Shown: positions 44,842 through 54,374 of the stretch, one piece after another
Layout of the letters: each line of letters begins with the position of its first letter
How positions within the stretch are numbered: position 1 is the stretch's first letter
Source of the DNA: G963556115 sp963675945
GTDB taxonomy: Bacteria > Planctomycetota > SZUA-567
NCBI GenBank assembly: GCA_963675945.1
Contig: OY780932.1
Location: forward strand, 372,001-436,000
Direction of reading: 5' to 3'
DNA: 64,000 nt
The notes under the pieces: generated by a model
What the model saw: the letters and a program-made list of their open reading frames with translations, nothing else
The model's database searches: none
Told to the model about the DNA's origin: nothing
Position numbers and translations under genes: made by a program

Positions 44842-45942
44842 ATGAAACCTGTTATTATCATACTCTTAATGCTCATCTGCTGTACCTGCCACATCCGCCC
44901 GGTTTTGGCGGCGCAGCCTTCAGCCGCAATTGTCGCTACCGCCAGCTCGATTCCGGAAAGACTGATTGTAGATACCGATCTAGGCTGGGACGATATCCTG
45001 TCAATCAGCTATCTACTCAAACGCCCGGATATCAAACTTGCTGGCATTACGGTTACCGGCTGCGGCGAGGCCAACATACGTTGGGGACGAGTTATCGCTT
45101 TGACTTTGATGGAGTTAGGAGCGAGATACGACGTACCAGTAAGCCTCGGTTCGGAAGAGCCTCTGATGTACAAGCATGTCTTTCCACAGCCGTTCAGAAA
45201 TATCCAGAATGATATTCTGGGCTTACTGGGTTCACTTATCCCGCCGGAGAAGATGAGTATCGATAAACGTCCGGCCTGGCAATTCCTCTCTGAGACGCTC
45301 AATACAACCGATAAACCAATTAGAATACTCTCACTTGGAGGATTTACCAATATTGCTCGGATGTTACGTGACTACCCACAAACCAAGATAGAGAATATTG
45401 AAAAAATCTATGCCATGGCGGGAGCAGTATTTGTCGACGGTAATATTGCACCGCTAAACAATGCCAAGAAGGAATGGAACCAAGGTGAAGTCTATGCCAC
45501 CAATCACTGGGCGGAATGGAACGTCTTTATCGATCCGCTGGCCGCAAAGATAGTCTTTGATTCGGATATCCCGCTTACCCTCATCCCCCTTGACGCCTGT
45601 AACCATGTAATCCTGCTACCGGATATTGTTGAGAAGATTACTCCATATGATGCGGTAGCAACCCTGGCAAAGAATATTCTCGAACACTACAGCGGTTCAC
45701 ACAGTGAAGGGATCCCGGTACCGATATTCGATCCGCTGGCAACCCTTATAGCAACCGGAGGATTGACCAGTTACCAGTATACTCCGATTTATCTCGACGT
45801 ACTTACCGCAGAAAACCCCAAGGACAACCACTGCGGAAAGACTATAATGGTAGAAAAAGGTTCCCGCAAGATTGATGTCGTTCAAGGTGTATCCAATCTC
45901 CTCTTCAGCCAGGAATTCTGCACAACCCTGAGCAAGGAGTAA
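44842..45942 (+). CDS. exported nucleoside hydrolase (IU-NH family)
   Basis: The ATG at 44842, after TGGAGA, gives 366 residues with a signal peptide (VIIILLMLICCTCHIRPVLA). The mature enzyme has the calcium-binding DTDLGWDD motif, AMAGAVFVDGN and a C-terminal ribose-binding region around PIFDPLATLIA. It would split nucleosides into base and ribose outside the cytoplasm. It precedes an exported adenosine deaminase, pointing to extracytoplasmic purine salvage. The base preference cannot be told from the sequence. Confidence 0.87.
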   Translation: MKPVIIILLMLICCTCHIRPVLAAQPSAAIVATASSIPERLIVDTDLGWDDILSISYLLKRPDIKLAGITVTGCGEANIRWGRVIALTLMELGARYDVPVSLGSEEPLMYKHVFPQPFRNIQNDILGLLGSLIPPEKMSIDKRPAWQFLSETLNTTDKPIRILSLGGFTNIARMLRDYPQTKIENIEKIYAMAGAVFVDGNIAPLNNAKKEWNQGEVYATNHWAEWNVFIDPLAAKIVFDSDIPLTLIPLDACNHVILLPDIVEKITPYDAVATLAKNILEHYSGSHSEGIPVPIFDPLATLIATGGLTSYQYTPIYLDVLTAENPKDNHCGKTIMVEKGSRKIDVVQGVSNLLFSQEFCTTLSKE

Positions 45943-46033
45943 TACGGCCTACTCTTCTGGCATTTTACTACTCTCAGCTTAAGACTAATTCGATACAGCC
46001 ACTTGTTTTACACCCAGTTATAAAGGAGGTACT

Positions 46034-47770
46034 ATGCTAAAAACAAATCTTATCCGCAGCTGCTCACTGCTTACAATACTCCTGACAACCAGCCTTTATG
46101 CTGCTGCCGGCACCCCTTCTACAGAACTGACTGCAGAGAATTACCTGCAACGACGTGGCGAACTGATAGAGCGTGCCAACAACGAATCCTTCGAGAATTC
46201 CCTCAAGCTCTCCCGCGACGAAGAGTTGGTAAACCAGCGTCTCAACAAGCTTAAAAAACGCGTCTACGAACAATGCGACCTCGATATCAAACTTGGCTCA
46301 AACATGACCGACAATCCAGAGAAAGTATTCTGGCCTGCCCAGCCCTTCTTCAAGGTACGGGATAAAATCTCTTCGGATAAAGCATACGGCGAACTATTCC
46401 GCTTCATCCAGGCAATGCCCAAAGGCGCAATCCTGCACCTGCACCCTTCAGCTATGGGCAATTTCAGCTGGATGATAGATAAGTACCTCAATTCCCCCAA
46501 CGCCTACTTCAGCACCGGCGGCATTGATTTTTCAAACTACACCCTTACTCCCAGATGCAAATTCAAAATCAGTAAGACCAACCCTGAAGGTAACTGGACA
46601 AAGCTAGCGAGCGTAAAGTTCGACCGGGAAAGGCTGCGCGCAGCCCTGCTCAAATTTCTGATAATCAATGAGAGCAATTATTATCCGCCCCATAACTGGC
46701 CGCTATTTCAACAAATCTTCGCCAGTTTCTGGGATATCCTTGAAGCAGAGGAAATCTGCTATCCCTACAACCTCAACGCCATAACTGAGATGCTGGAGAA
46801 GGACAATGTCAACCATGTCGAGTTTCGTTGCGGAATATCGCAAAATCCCAGTATTCCCGCAGAACTGAAGGCTACATATCCGCCACTAGTAAAAGAACTA
46901 GGCTATACCACCGTCGATTTTTTCAATATGGCCTGCACCGAAGCAAGTAAAGAGTCCCGTCAGAACGGCAAATACGGTATTACCTTCAAAATTATCTACT
47001 CAAATTCACGCCACCCTTCTCCGCCAATACATAGCGACACCGGCTTTCAGAGTTTCATAGCGGAGAAGTTGAAGGTCTGTGCCGATTATATTCGCCAGTA
47101 CCCGGATTACGTGGTCGGTTACGACATCTATGGAGAAGAGGATACCGGCTACCAGACCCTCGCGTTTTATAAACAATTTCTTAAGGCCAAAGAGGATTTC
47201 CCGGAAATGGAGTATTACTTCCATGATGGAGAATCAAAGTGGTTTGCCAACGACACCATCAACTCTACCGAGTATCATATCAGTGATGACAGTATTACTA
47301 ATGGCAGAAAGTCCATGGAGCTGCCGTACAATAATAATCTCTATGACGCGTATCTTCTGGATTGCAAACGTATCGGACACGGCATCTCTCTGATCAAGAC
47401 TCCAGGTCTAATCGAATTATTTAAAGAGAAGGATATCTGCTTTGAGATCAACCCGGTCAGCAATCAACTCCTCCAGTATGTCGATGATCAGCGTAATCAT
47501 CCGGCCAAGACCTTTCTGGAGCTGGGGCTGCCGGTGGTACTCAGCCCTGACGATCCGGCAATATTCGGCTATGTCGGAGTAAGCTACGACTTCTGGATCG
47601 CCTGTATGGCCTGGAATCTTGATCTGCGGGGACTCAAGCAGCTGGCACTGAACTCCATTAAGTATGCGTCTCTGAGTGAGGAAGAACGAGAGGCTCTGCT
47701 CAAACAGTTCACTTCCAGCTGGGATGAATTTATCCAGACCCAAAAGCAGTTAGCAGACTCTGAGGGATAA
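46034..47770 (+). CDS. exported adenosine deaminase (ADA2/ADGF-like)
   Basis: An AGGAGG lies 5 bases before the start at 46034. The 578-residue protein has a signal peptide (LLTILLTTSLYAAAG). The long N-terminal helical extension is typical of ADGF/ADA2 enzymes rather than the ~340-residue cytoplasmic Add. Zinc and catalytic motifs are all present: HLHPSAMG, YYFHDGES, KRIGHGISL and LSPDDPAIFGY. It deaminates adenosine or deoxyadenosine to inosine, which the neighbouring nucleoside hydrolase could cleave further. Confidence 0.88.
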   Translation: MLKTNLIRSCSLLTILLTTSLYAAAGTPSTELTAENYLQRRGELIERANNESFENSLKLSRDEELVNQRLNKLKKRVYEQCDLDIKLGSNMTDNPEKVFWPAQPFFKVRDKISSDKAYGELFRFIQAMPKGAILHLHPSAMGNFSWMIDKYLNSPNAYFSTGGIDFSNYTLTPRCKFKISKTNPEGNWTKLASVKFDRERLRAALLKFLIINESNYYPPHNWPLFQQIFASFWDILEAEEICYPYNLNAITEMLEKDNVNHVEFRCGISQNPSIPAELKATYPPLVKELGYTTVDFFNMACTEASKESRQNGKYGITFKIIYSNSRHPSPPIHSDTGFQSFIAEKLKVCADYIRQYPDYVVGYDIYGEEDTGYQTLAFYKQFLKAKEDFPEMEYYFHDGESKWFANDTINSTEYHISDDSITNGRKSMELPYNNNLYDAYLLDCKRIGHGISLIKTPGLIELFKEKDICFEINPVSNQLLQYVDDQRNHPAKTFLELGLPVVLSPDDPAIFGYVGVSYDFWIACMAWNLDLRGLKQLALNSIKYASLSEEEREALLKQFTSSWDEFIQTQKQLADSEG

Positions 47771-47981
47771 AAAGCTAATCGGCTAGACCGCCTAGGCCTT
47801 CGGGATGAGTCCTTTGAATTTTCTAAAGTAAGGGCTTTATACGCGCAGAGCGATATTCGGAACCTCACCCCTCAGCAATCTATGATTATATTCTCAGCCG
47901 CTGCTCGCCTACTCGCACCGTCTTCGACACTCCTTTGAAAAAGGTGTGCCAAACATCCATGCAGATGGATGGGCTACAGAA

Positions 47982-48017
47982 GTATCTCAGCCCTCAGCAA
48001 GCTGAGGGCTGAGATAC
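47982..48017. terminator. perfect 17 bp hairpin between convergent genes
   Basis: GTATCTCAGCCCTCAGC at 47982-47998 pairs exactly with its complement at 48001-48017, with only AA as loop. It lies between the adenosine deaminase gene (plus) and the DUF805 gene (minus), so a bidirectional transcription stop is likely. There is no T-run, and a longer palindromic repeat origin is possible. Confidence 0.65.
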
Positions 48018-48062
48018 TGACACTATCAAAATTTTATTAATTTCATTTCCTCAACTAAAGGC

Positions 48063-48425
48063 TCAGTACTTCGGGTTATCCCCAAAACGGTTCCACCCCG
48101 GCTGGCTGTCCCGAACCAGAAAGATAAGAAGAATCAGACCGACAAAAGGTATCAAACCTAAGAGCAACCACCAACCGGACATCCCGACGTCATGCAGCCT
48201 GCGGACAGTGACCGCAAGCCCCGGGCACAGCAGTAACAGACTCACGATAATCGCAACAAAGGAGATAAGAAAGCCGACAAACGGTAAAAGAGCTAGAATA
48301 TTCAGAATCACATTGATAATAATCACACAGAGAACAAAATACCAGTACTCACTCCTTCTCGCTCTCCCCTCAAAATCTGCATACTTATTCTTCACACAAT
48401 CAAAGAACCAATCATACCACTCCAT
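48063..48425 (-). CDS. DUF805 small membrane protein
   Basis: I chose the ATG at 48425, after AAGGAGAAGAAG. The 120-residue protein has three to four membrane segments and the DUF805 hallmarks FEGRARRSEYWYF near the N-terminus, VRRLHDVGMSGWW in the middle and GWNRFGDNP at the end. The function of the family is not known. It lies 72 bases downstream of, and in the same direction as, the AraC regulator gene. Confidence 0.9.
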   Translation of the reverse strand: MEWYDWFFDCVKNKYADFEGRARRSEYWYFVLCVIIINVILNILALLPFVGFLISFVAIIVSLLLLCPGLAVTVRRLHDVGMSGWWLLLGLIPFVGLILLIFLVRDSQPGWNRFGDNPKY

Positions 48426-48497
48426 CTTCTTCTCCTTAAAGTACCTCAAAACAATATTAATTATACCATACCCACCTACAACCACAGTGTACGATCG

Positions 48498-49379
48498 TTA
48501 CTTCTCAACCCCGCTCTGCTTCTTGACATCCGCCGGAGTTACATTGAAATGCTTTTTAAAGGCCTTCGAGAGCGCAAAAGCGCTCTCATACCCGACCTCC
48601 TCGGCGATACTCCCCAGGAGCATCTCCGAACTACAGAGTAGCTCTCTCGCCTTGGCCAGACGCATCTCCCGCACCAGCTGCATCGGACTTGCCCGGTAAG
48701 TCACCTGAACCATCCGGTACAGTTGCGCCGTAGAGACATAGATCATGTCGGCAAGCTCCTGCACGCTCCAATGTCGCGCCAGATCCGCCTCTACCTCCTG
48801 CAGCAGACGCTCCAATTCCTTCTCCTGATCGGTGACTTTAAGCTTGATCTCTCCCCCGTTTATCTCCCGCTCCAGATACTTACAGATTAGTCCTGCATAA
48901 TGACCGGCCACCTCCAAACTATCCTGGTACTCACTACTACTCTCCCGGATATATTTACAGACAGCGTCATGCACATCAGTAAGCCAGATACTTCTCGCTC
49001 CCGCAATAACGGCCGAATTCATCTTCTTCCAGAGTTCCAGCGAATGCAGATGGAACCAGCATACAACCAGTTCTCCCTCCGACCAATAATGCTGCTGATA
49101 TGATATCGGCATAATAACCCGCTCACCCGCTTCGGCTCTGCATAATTCATCATCGCTATTATAATAATGAAGTGTACCAGCGACCACAAAGATAATAAAA
49201 TGCTTGCAGACGTTAAATCGCGACACCTTATACCCACTGCCAACCCGTGTCAACCCTGCATGCATTATTCCGGATTCGTTGAGTACCTCTGCCGCCGGTA
49301 TATCCAGGCGTAAAATCTCTTCGACTCCCCCTTCGGGTATTATGATATTTGGGGACATGTTTTTGATACTATCAGCCAT
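48498..49379 (-). CDS. AraC-family transcriptional regulator
   Basis: The 293-residue protein has an N-terminal cupin-like ligand-binding region (about 60-140) and a C-terminal double helix-turn-helix (about 195-285). Motifs are WSVQELADMIYVSTAQLYRMVQ and IAEEVGYESAFALSKAFKKHFNVTPADVKK. GAGGA precedes the ATG. It is divergent from the MFS gene at 49578 with about 200 bases between, so it probably controls that transporter in response to its substrate, likely a sugar. Confidence 0.9.
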   Translation of the reverse strand: MADSIKNMSPNIIIPEGGVEEILRLDIPAAEVLNESGIMHAGLTRVGSGYKVSRFNVCKHFIIFVVAGTLHYYNSDDELCRAEAGERVIMPISYQQHYWSEGELVVCWFHLHSLELWKKMNSAVIAGARSIWLTDVHDAVCKYIRESSSEYQDSLEVAGHYAGLICKYLEREINGGEIKLKVTDQEKELERLLQEVEADLARHWSVQELADMIYVSTAQLYRMVQVTYRASPMQLVREMRLAKARELLCSSEMLLGSIAEEVGYESAFALSKAFKKHFNVTPADVKKQSGVEK

Positions 49380-49577
49380 TTTAATTTATTCCTCAATCAC
49401 GTATAGTGCTAAGTATAACTTTGAGCTTGAAGACAAAGAGTAGAATATACCTCAATACTCCAGATTATATACTACTTTTAACTGAATGAAAATACTTATC
49501 ACACATTTTACGACGATAATTTACCGGTATTTACCGCGGAAATACCTGACATTATCATCACTAACAGAGGAGACATT

Positions 49578-50792
49578 ATGCAAAGTTCACGAAGAATGAC
49601 CTTCGGCAGGTATGACTATGCGGCCTTTTCCAGTTTATTTGCTTACGCGGCGGCTTCAGTAGTTGTCCCGGTAGTACTCCTGCAACTAGCAGACGAACTC
49701 GGATTCAGCCTTGAAGAAGGTGGTTTTGCCGCTGGCGGGGCTCTTGGTATCGCCCACTCCGCGCCGATATTTATTATGATGTTGCTGACCGGCTTTCTCG
49801 CCGGGAAATTCGGTAAACGTAAGATCTTTGGTATTTCAACTCTGGTAATGGGAATCGGAATGATGCTCTGCTCCCTTGCCGAGTCCTATGGAGTACTCTT
49901 CCTGCTCGTCGCTTTAGCCAGCCTCGGAGAGGGTATTGTCGAAGCCCTCGCCACCCCTTTTGTCAACGATCTCCATACTCAGGAAGCCGGACGTTATGTA
50001 AATGTCACCCACTCTTTCTGGTCGATCGGCGTACTTACAACGGTAGTACTATCCGGCATCTTACTGACCGTCGGCGTAAGTTGGCGTATAATTACCTTTG
50101 CTGCCGGTCTCGTTGCCCTCATCCCCACGCTCTTACTACTTTTGCCGCAAAGCAAAGGCAAGGAATACCCGGAAGTTCCCCAGCCCCTGCACAGCCGCGA
50201 GGTCTTTGGGCAAGTATTATCCATACTCATGAAGAGGCGTTTCTGGCTCTTCTTTGCCGCCATGTTTGTTGCCGGTGGCGGTGAATTCTGTCTGACCTTC
50301 TGGTGCGCCAGTTATATTCAGATCAACTTTTCCACCGCCGCCTGGACCGGTGGCGTCGGTACCGGCATTTTTGCAGGCGGGATGATTATCGGCAGAATGT
50401 ACGGCGGCTACCTGATAAGCCAGCACCACCTACGCCGCTTGATCCTCTGCTCCTCAATTGTGGCAATTGCCGCCACCATCTTCTTTCCCCTGACGACCAA
50501 CCTCTGGCTCTTCTTTGCCCTACTCTTTATCGCCGGTATCGCCACCGCCCCTTTCTGGCCGAGCATCCAGACCTATGCCGTAGACCGGATGCAGCGGGAG
50601 GACTCTACCATGATGTACATCCTCCTCTCCTGTGCCGGAATTCCCGGCTGCGGCTTCTTCACCTGGCTACTCGGTTTTATCAGCAGCATCAACAACGATA
50701 TAACCTACTCCTTCTACCTTATTCCGATCTGCTTCTCTCTAGTATTTGGTTTTATCGGTATCGATTATCTGCTCCATGAACGCCAAAAATAG
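49578..50792 (+). CDS. major facilitator superfamily transporter
   Basis: The 404-residue protein has twelve membrane segments and an MFS loop (GFLAGKFGKRKIFG). It follows GAGGAG with good spacing. The divergent AraC-type regulator suggests a carbohydrate or related solute, but no substrate motif is readable. A perfect terminator hairpin follows at 50881. Confidence 0.85.
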   Translation: MQSSRRMTFGRYDYAAFSSLFAYAAASVVVPVVLLQLADELGFSLEEGGFAAGGALGIAHSAPIFIMMLLTGFLAGKFGKRKIFGISTLVMGIGMMLCSLAESYGVLFLLVALASLGEGIVEALATPFVNDLHTQEAGRYVNVTHSFWSIGVLTTVVLSGILLTVGVSWRIITFAAGLVALIPTLLLLLPQSKGKEYPEVPQPLHSREVFGQVLSILMKRRFWLFFAAMFVAGGGEFCLTFWCASYIQINFSTAAWTGGVGTGIFAGGMIIGRMYGGYLISQHHLRRLILCSSIVAIAATIFFPLTTNLWLFFALLFIAGIATAPFWPSIQTYAVDRMQREDSTMMYILLSCAGIPGCGFFTWLLGFISSINNDITYSFYLIPICFSLVFGFIGIDYLLHERQK

Positions 50793-50880
50793 CCGGATAA
50801 AAAATACAGCCATAACAATAAAAGCCAGCGGCCAAACAGCTACTAATTCAATCATGATTCAACCTAAAGCAGTCCAACAC

Positions 50881-50920
50881 ATAAAGAAGAGCGAACTCTC
50901 ATAAGTTCGCTCTTCTTTAT
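50881..50920. terminator. bidirectional rho-independent terminator between the MFS gene and fusA
   Basis: A perfect 17 bp stem (ATAAAGAAGAGCGAACT at 50881-50897 pairing with 50904-50920) has a 6-base loop. The stem is flanked by A-rich and T-rich ends on both sides, so it works for both converging genes. Confidence 0.9.
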
Positions 50921-50950
50921 TAAATTACAAAACTAAGTTATACCGCTCAA

Positions 50951-53038
50951 TTACTTGGCAGCATTGCGCTTCTTCTTGGCTTCGATAACCTGTTCAGCGA
51001 TACTAAACGGTACCGCCTCATAATGCTCAAACTGCATAGTAAAGCTAGCACGGCCAGAAGACGCATTACGCAGCTCTGTAGCATAACCAAACATGTTAGC
51101 CAGCGGCACAAAGCCCTTGATTATCTGTGCATTACCCTGTGGCTCCATACCGCTTACGCGGCCACGCTTTGAACAGATGTTACCGGTAATAGTACCAGCA
51201 AAATCTTCAGGTGTAGTAATAGCCACACTCATCATCGGCTCCAGCAGCTCTGGGTTCGCCTTCATCATCGCCTCTTTAAAGGCCATGCTGCCACAGATTT
51301 TAAAGGCCTGTTCACTTGAGTCAACATCGTGATACTTACCATCAATCAGACGAATACGGATATCAACAACCGGATAACCAGCCCACGCACCCTGCTGCAT
51401 CGCCTCAATAATCCCCTTCTCAAACGGAGGAATATACTCTTTAGGGATAGCACCACCGACAATCTCATTCTTGAATTCAAAGCCTGCTCCCGGATCAAGC
51501 GGCTCAAGCACGATAACCGCCTCCGCGAACTGACCACGACCACCAGACTGCTTGGCGTAGCGAAGTCTATGCTCAACCGCTGCAGTTGCAGTCTCACGGT
51601 AAGCTACCTGTGGCGCTCCAACCTCAACATTCACGCCGAACTCACGTTTGAGACGATCCGCAATAATCTCCAAATGAAGCTCACCCATACCCGAGATAAT
51701 CGTATCATCGGTCTCAGGGTCAGAACTAACCACAAAGGTTGGATCCTCTTCAGCCAGCTTGGACAGAGCTTTACCGAGCTTATCCCGGTCAGATCTCTCC
51801 TGTGGTGTAACCGCAATCGAAAGTACCGGTGCTGGGAATTCAATAGCTTCAAGAATAATTGGGTGATCTTCTTCACAGAGTGTATCACCAGTAATGGTAT
51901 CAGCCAAACCGACAATACCACCGATCTCACCTGAGTACAGATTATCCACCTGTTCCTGCCTATTTGCATGCATCTTCACGATACGGCCAACACGCTGTCT
52001 CTTACCCTGAGTAGTGTTGAGTACATAAGTACCGGCGCTGAGTGTACCGGAGTAGACACGGACAAAGCAGAGCTTTCCAATATGCTTATCAGCCATAATC
52101 TTAAACGCCAATGCAGACATGCGACCACTATCCTTCGGTACACGGGTCTCGGCATTACCTTCTAAACAAGTTCCGGAGATAGGAGGCAGATCAATCGGAC
52201 TTGGCAGATACTGAATAACCGCATCCAGAAGCCTCTGCACACCTTTATTCTTAAAGGCACTGCCACAGAAGACCGGGCAGATCATATGCGCAAAGGTTGC
52301 CTTGCGCGCAGCAGCATGAATCTCTTCAGGGAGAATCTCTTCATCACCGCAGAATTTCTCAAGCAAGGCTTCATCACACTCTGAAACCTTCTCAATCAGG
52401 TTTCGCCGCCAGGTATCTGCTTCTTCCAAGAATTCTTCAGGGATCTCGGCAATTTCAAACTTCATGCCATCATCATTATCATAAAGAATAGCATGATTCT
52501 CAATCAGATCGATAATACCCTTGAAATCGCTCTCAGCACCGATCGGCAGAACAAAAGGTACAGCATTGGCACCCAATTCTTTTTCGATTGACTCGATCAC
52601 ACGGTAGAAGTCTGCACCCAGACGATCCATTTTATTAATAAAACCAATACGCGGTACAGAGTACTTCTCAGCCTGACGCCATACTGTCTCCGACTGTGGT
52701 TCAACCCCGCCAACCGCACAGAACAGACCAATAGCGCCATCAAGAATACGTAGTGATCGCTCCACCTCAACGGTAAAGTCCACGTGCCCCGGAGTATCAA
52801 TAATATTGATCTGGTGTTTGCGCCACTCACAGGTAGTAGCCGCAGAGGTAATGGTAATACCACGTTCCTGCTCCTGCTCCATCCAGTCCATTGTTGCCGC
52901 ACCATCATGTACTTCACCAATCTTATGGGACTTACCGGTGTAGTACAGGATACGTTCAGTAGTAGTTGTCTTACCTGCATCAATATGTGCCATAATACCA
53001 ATATTGCGCATATTCTCAAGTGGGTGGCTTCTTGCCAT
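50951..53038 (-). CDS. fusA: translation elongation factor G
   Basis: This GTPase drives ribosomal translocation. I chose the ATG at 53038, 7 bases after AAGGAG. The 695 residues are full length, with G1 AHIDAGKTTTTE, the switch region EQERGITITSAATT, DTPGHVDF and NKMDRLGAD, followed by domains II-V up to EALTV-type C-terminal sequence (QVIEAKKKRNAAK). It is not in a str operon: no rpsL, rpsG or tuf is adjacent. Confidence 0.97.
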   Translation of the reverse strand: MARSHPLENMRNIGIMAHIDAGKTTTTERILYYTGKSHKIGEVHDGAATMDWMEQEQERGITITSAATTCEWRKHQINIIDTPGHVDFTVEVERSLRILDGAIGLFCAVGGVEPQSETVWRQAEKYSVPRIGFINKMDRLGADFYRVIESIEKELGANAVPFVLPIGAESDFKGIIDLIENHAILYDNDDGMKFEIAEIPEEFLEEADTWRRNLIEKVSECDEALLEKFCGDEEILPEEIHAAARKATFAHMICPVFCGSAFKNKGVQRLLDAVIQYLPSPIDLPPISGTCLEGNAETRVPKDSGRMSALAFKIMADKHIGKLCFVRVYSGTLSAGTYVLNTTQGKRQRVGRIVKMHANRQEQVDNLYSGEIGGIVGLADTITGDTLCEEDHPIILEAIEFPAPVLSIAVTPQERSDRDKLGKALSKLAEEDPTFVVSSDPETDDTIISGMGELHLEIIADRLKREFGVNVEVGAPQVAYRETATAAVEHRLRYAKQSGGRGQFAEAVIVLEPLDPGAGFEFKNEIVGGAIPKEYIPPFEKGIIEAMQQGAWAGYPVVDIRIRLIDGKYHDVDSSEQAFKICGSMAFKEAMMKANPELLEPMMSVAITTPEDFAGTITGNICSKRGRVSGMEPQGNAQIIKGFVPLANMFGYATELRNASSGRASFTMQFEHYEAVPFSIAEQVIEAKKKRNAAK

Positions 53039-53136
53039 GGTCAAACTCCTTAGTAAAAAAAGTGAAAATGTTTATATAATAATATAAAACCTTTTAATTT
53101 CTTAATTTCCTGGGACATCATAATAATTACAAAATC

Positions 53137-53161
53137 GGCATCGGTGCAGATGCACGATGCC
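53137..53161. other. hairpin upstream of fusA
   Basis: GGCATCG (53137-53143) pairs with CGATGCC (53155-53161), with an inner TGCA/TGCA pair. It lies about 100 bases before the fusA start and could be in its 5' untranslated region or close to the promoter. Function unknown. Confidence 0.4.
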
Positions 53162-53315
53162 AGTATATGCTATGCTAAGTTGAGGAATTATAACCATCCA
53201 AACCTGCTAAGTCAACAGCATTACCCTGTTTTCCTAGGAAATAACGGGATTTTATCTCTAAAAAAAACTACTAGGGTAGCACCAAACATCCTGCACATAC
53301 CGCCCTAACCAAGGC

Positions 53316-53924
53316 CTAATACTGATGAATATCCTTCATAAATTCACCACCGGCGTTTTTAATCTTATCCTCAGTCACCAGCCCGGACATATACATAAAG
53401 ACCTTGCTGTCAAAGATATTTCCCTCGCCGATTTCATGCAGAATAAACTCCTCAATCTCCTCCCGTTTAAGCACAATGGTTGTGATATCCTCACTATCCT
53501 GCAAATCCACTTCGGGGCGCTGCCCGGCCGGCAAATCCATATATGCCACATAAACCGCTTCCCCCGACATCCCCGGGGTATTGAAGGTCGGAGGGACAAT
53601 ACTCACCACCGTTCCGCTATATCCGGTCTCCTCCCGGAGTTCACGCTCAGCCGCCTGCTCCGGAGTCTCGCCTTGATCGATAAGCCCGGCTGGAAATTCA
53701 TAGATATAGCCACGCGCCGGCGGCCTGAACTGCCTGATAATTACCAGTTCCCGGCTCTCTGCTATCCAGGGAACTATCATTACCGCCTCTGCCCCGTCAT
53801 GCCGCCGCTCAAGTGTCTCCCAGACCTTCTCCGCCCCGAACTTATCCCTCCAGATAATATTCTCATACTTGAGAAATCTACCTTCAGCCACCAGCTCCCG
53901 CCGTATCTCCTCTGCTCTACTCAT
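53316..53924 (-). CDS. Nudix hydrolase, ADP-ribose pyrophosphatase-like
   Basis: The ATG at 53924 follows GAGGTG. The 202-residue protein has a complete Nudix box, GLIDQGETPEQAAERELREETGY, preceded by the substrate-binding EFPAG segment typical of ADP-ribose pyrophosphatases. Such enzymes cleave ADP-ribose or related nucleoside diphosphates as a housekeeping step. No partner gene is linked. Confidence 0.9.
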   Translation of the reverse strand: MSRAEEIRRELVAEGRFLKYENIIWRDKFGAEKVWETLERRHDGAEAVMIVPWIAESRELVIIRQFRPPARGYIYEFPAGLIDQGETPEQAAERELREETGYSGTVVSIVPPTFNTPGMSGEAVYVAYMDLPAGQRPEVDLQDSEDITTIVLKREEIEEFILHEIGEGNIFDSKVFMYMSGLVTEDKIKNAGGEFMKDIHQY

Positions 53925-53972
53925 CACCACACCTCATCTACACCGCTCACCAAACCACCATCAAAGCAAAAA

Positions 53973-53996
53973 GAGCCTTCCACAGCGGGAAGGCTC
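53973..53996 (-). terminator. rho-independent terminator of the small lipoprotein gene
   Basis: GAGCCTTCC (53973-53981) pairs with GGAAGGCTC (53988-53996). Read on the minus strand, a run of T residues follows, so it ends transcription of the gene at 54022-54198. Confidence 0.85.
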
Positions 53997-54021
53997 AACA
54001 CAGCAGTCTAACCACCCTAAC

Positions 54022-54198
54022 TTAGAGTTCGGTTATGTTAGGAACTGGAAGCATATATTCATCGCAGTCGCTGCAGAGTGTCTGAGAATCCATAACACAC
54101 TTGTTGCAAGGCTCTTCATTTACACAGGTATTACATGCAGAACAACCACCCAGAACAACCGCGCCAGCCAATACTAGACCTAGAAGTACTCTCTTCAT
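54022..54198 (-). CDS. small cysteine-rich lipoprotein
   Basis: The ATG at 54198 lies 6 bases after AAGGAG, better spaced than the ATG at 54204. The 58-residue precursor has a lipoprotein signal (RVLLGLVLAGAVVLGGC) with a lipobox. The mature part has seven further cysteines in paired spacing (CNTC, CNKC, CSDC), suggesting metal binding or disulfides. It has its own terminator and seems monocistronic. I do not recognise the family. Confidence 0.75.
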   Translation of the reverse strand: MKRVLLGLVLAGAVVLGGCSACNTCVNEEPCNKCVMDSQTLCSDCDEYMLPVPNITEL

Positions 54199-54374
54199 AT
54201 CCATCTCCTTAATTTTATATCCCCAAATGATAATAATCTAAGCACAATTTTGTATGCTTCACAGATACTTCATATATCATACAATCCCGGATAAAAAAAG
54301 TCAAATAGAATAATCCTATAAAGGTTGATAATTATTAGCGCTTACACCCAGCCGTAATCCCGCCACCTCCAGTT

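Noticed and set aside
51329..51934. ORF opposite fusA, and similar ones opposite uvrA (55185-55961)
   Set aside because: They are shadows of highly conserved housekeeping genes.
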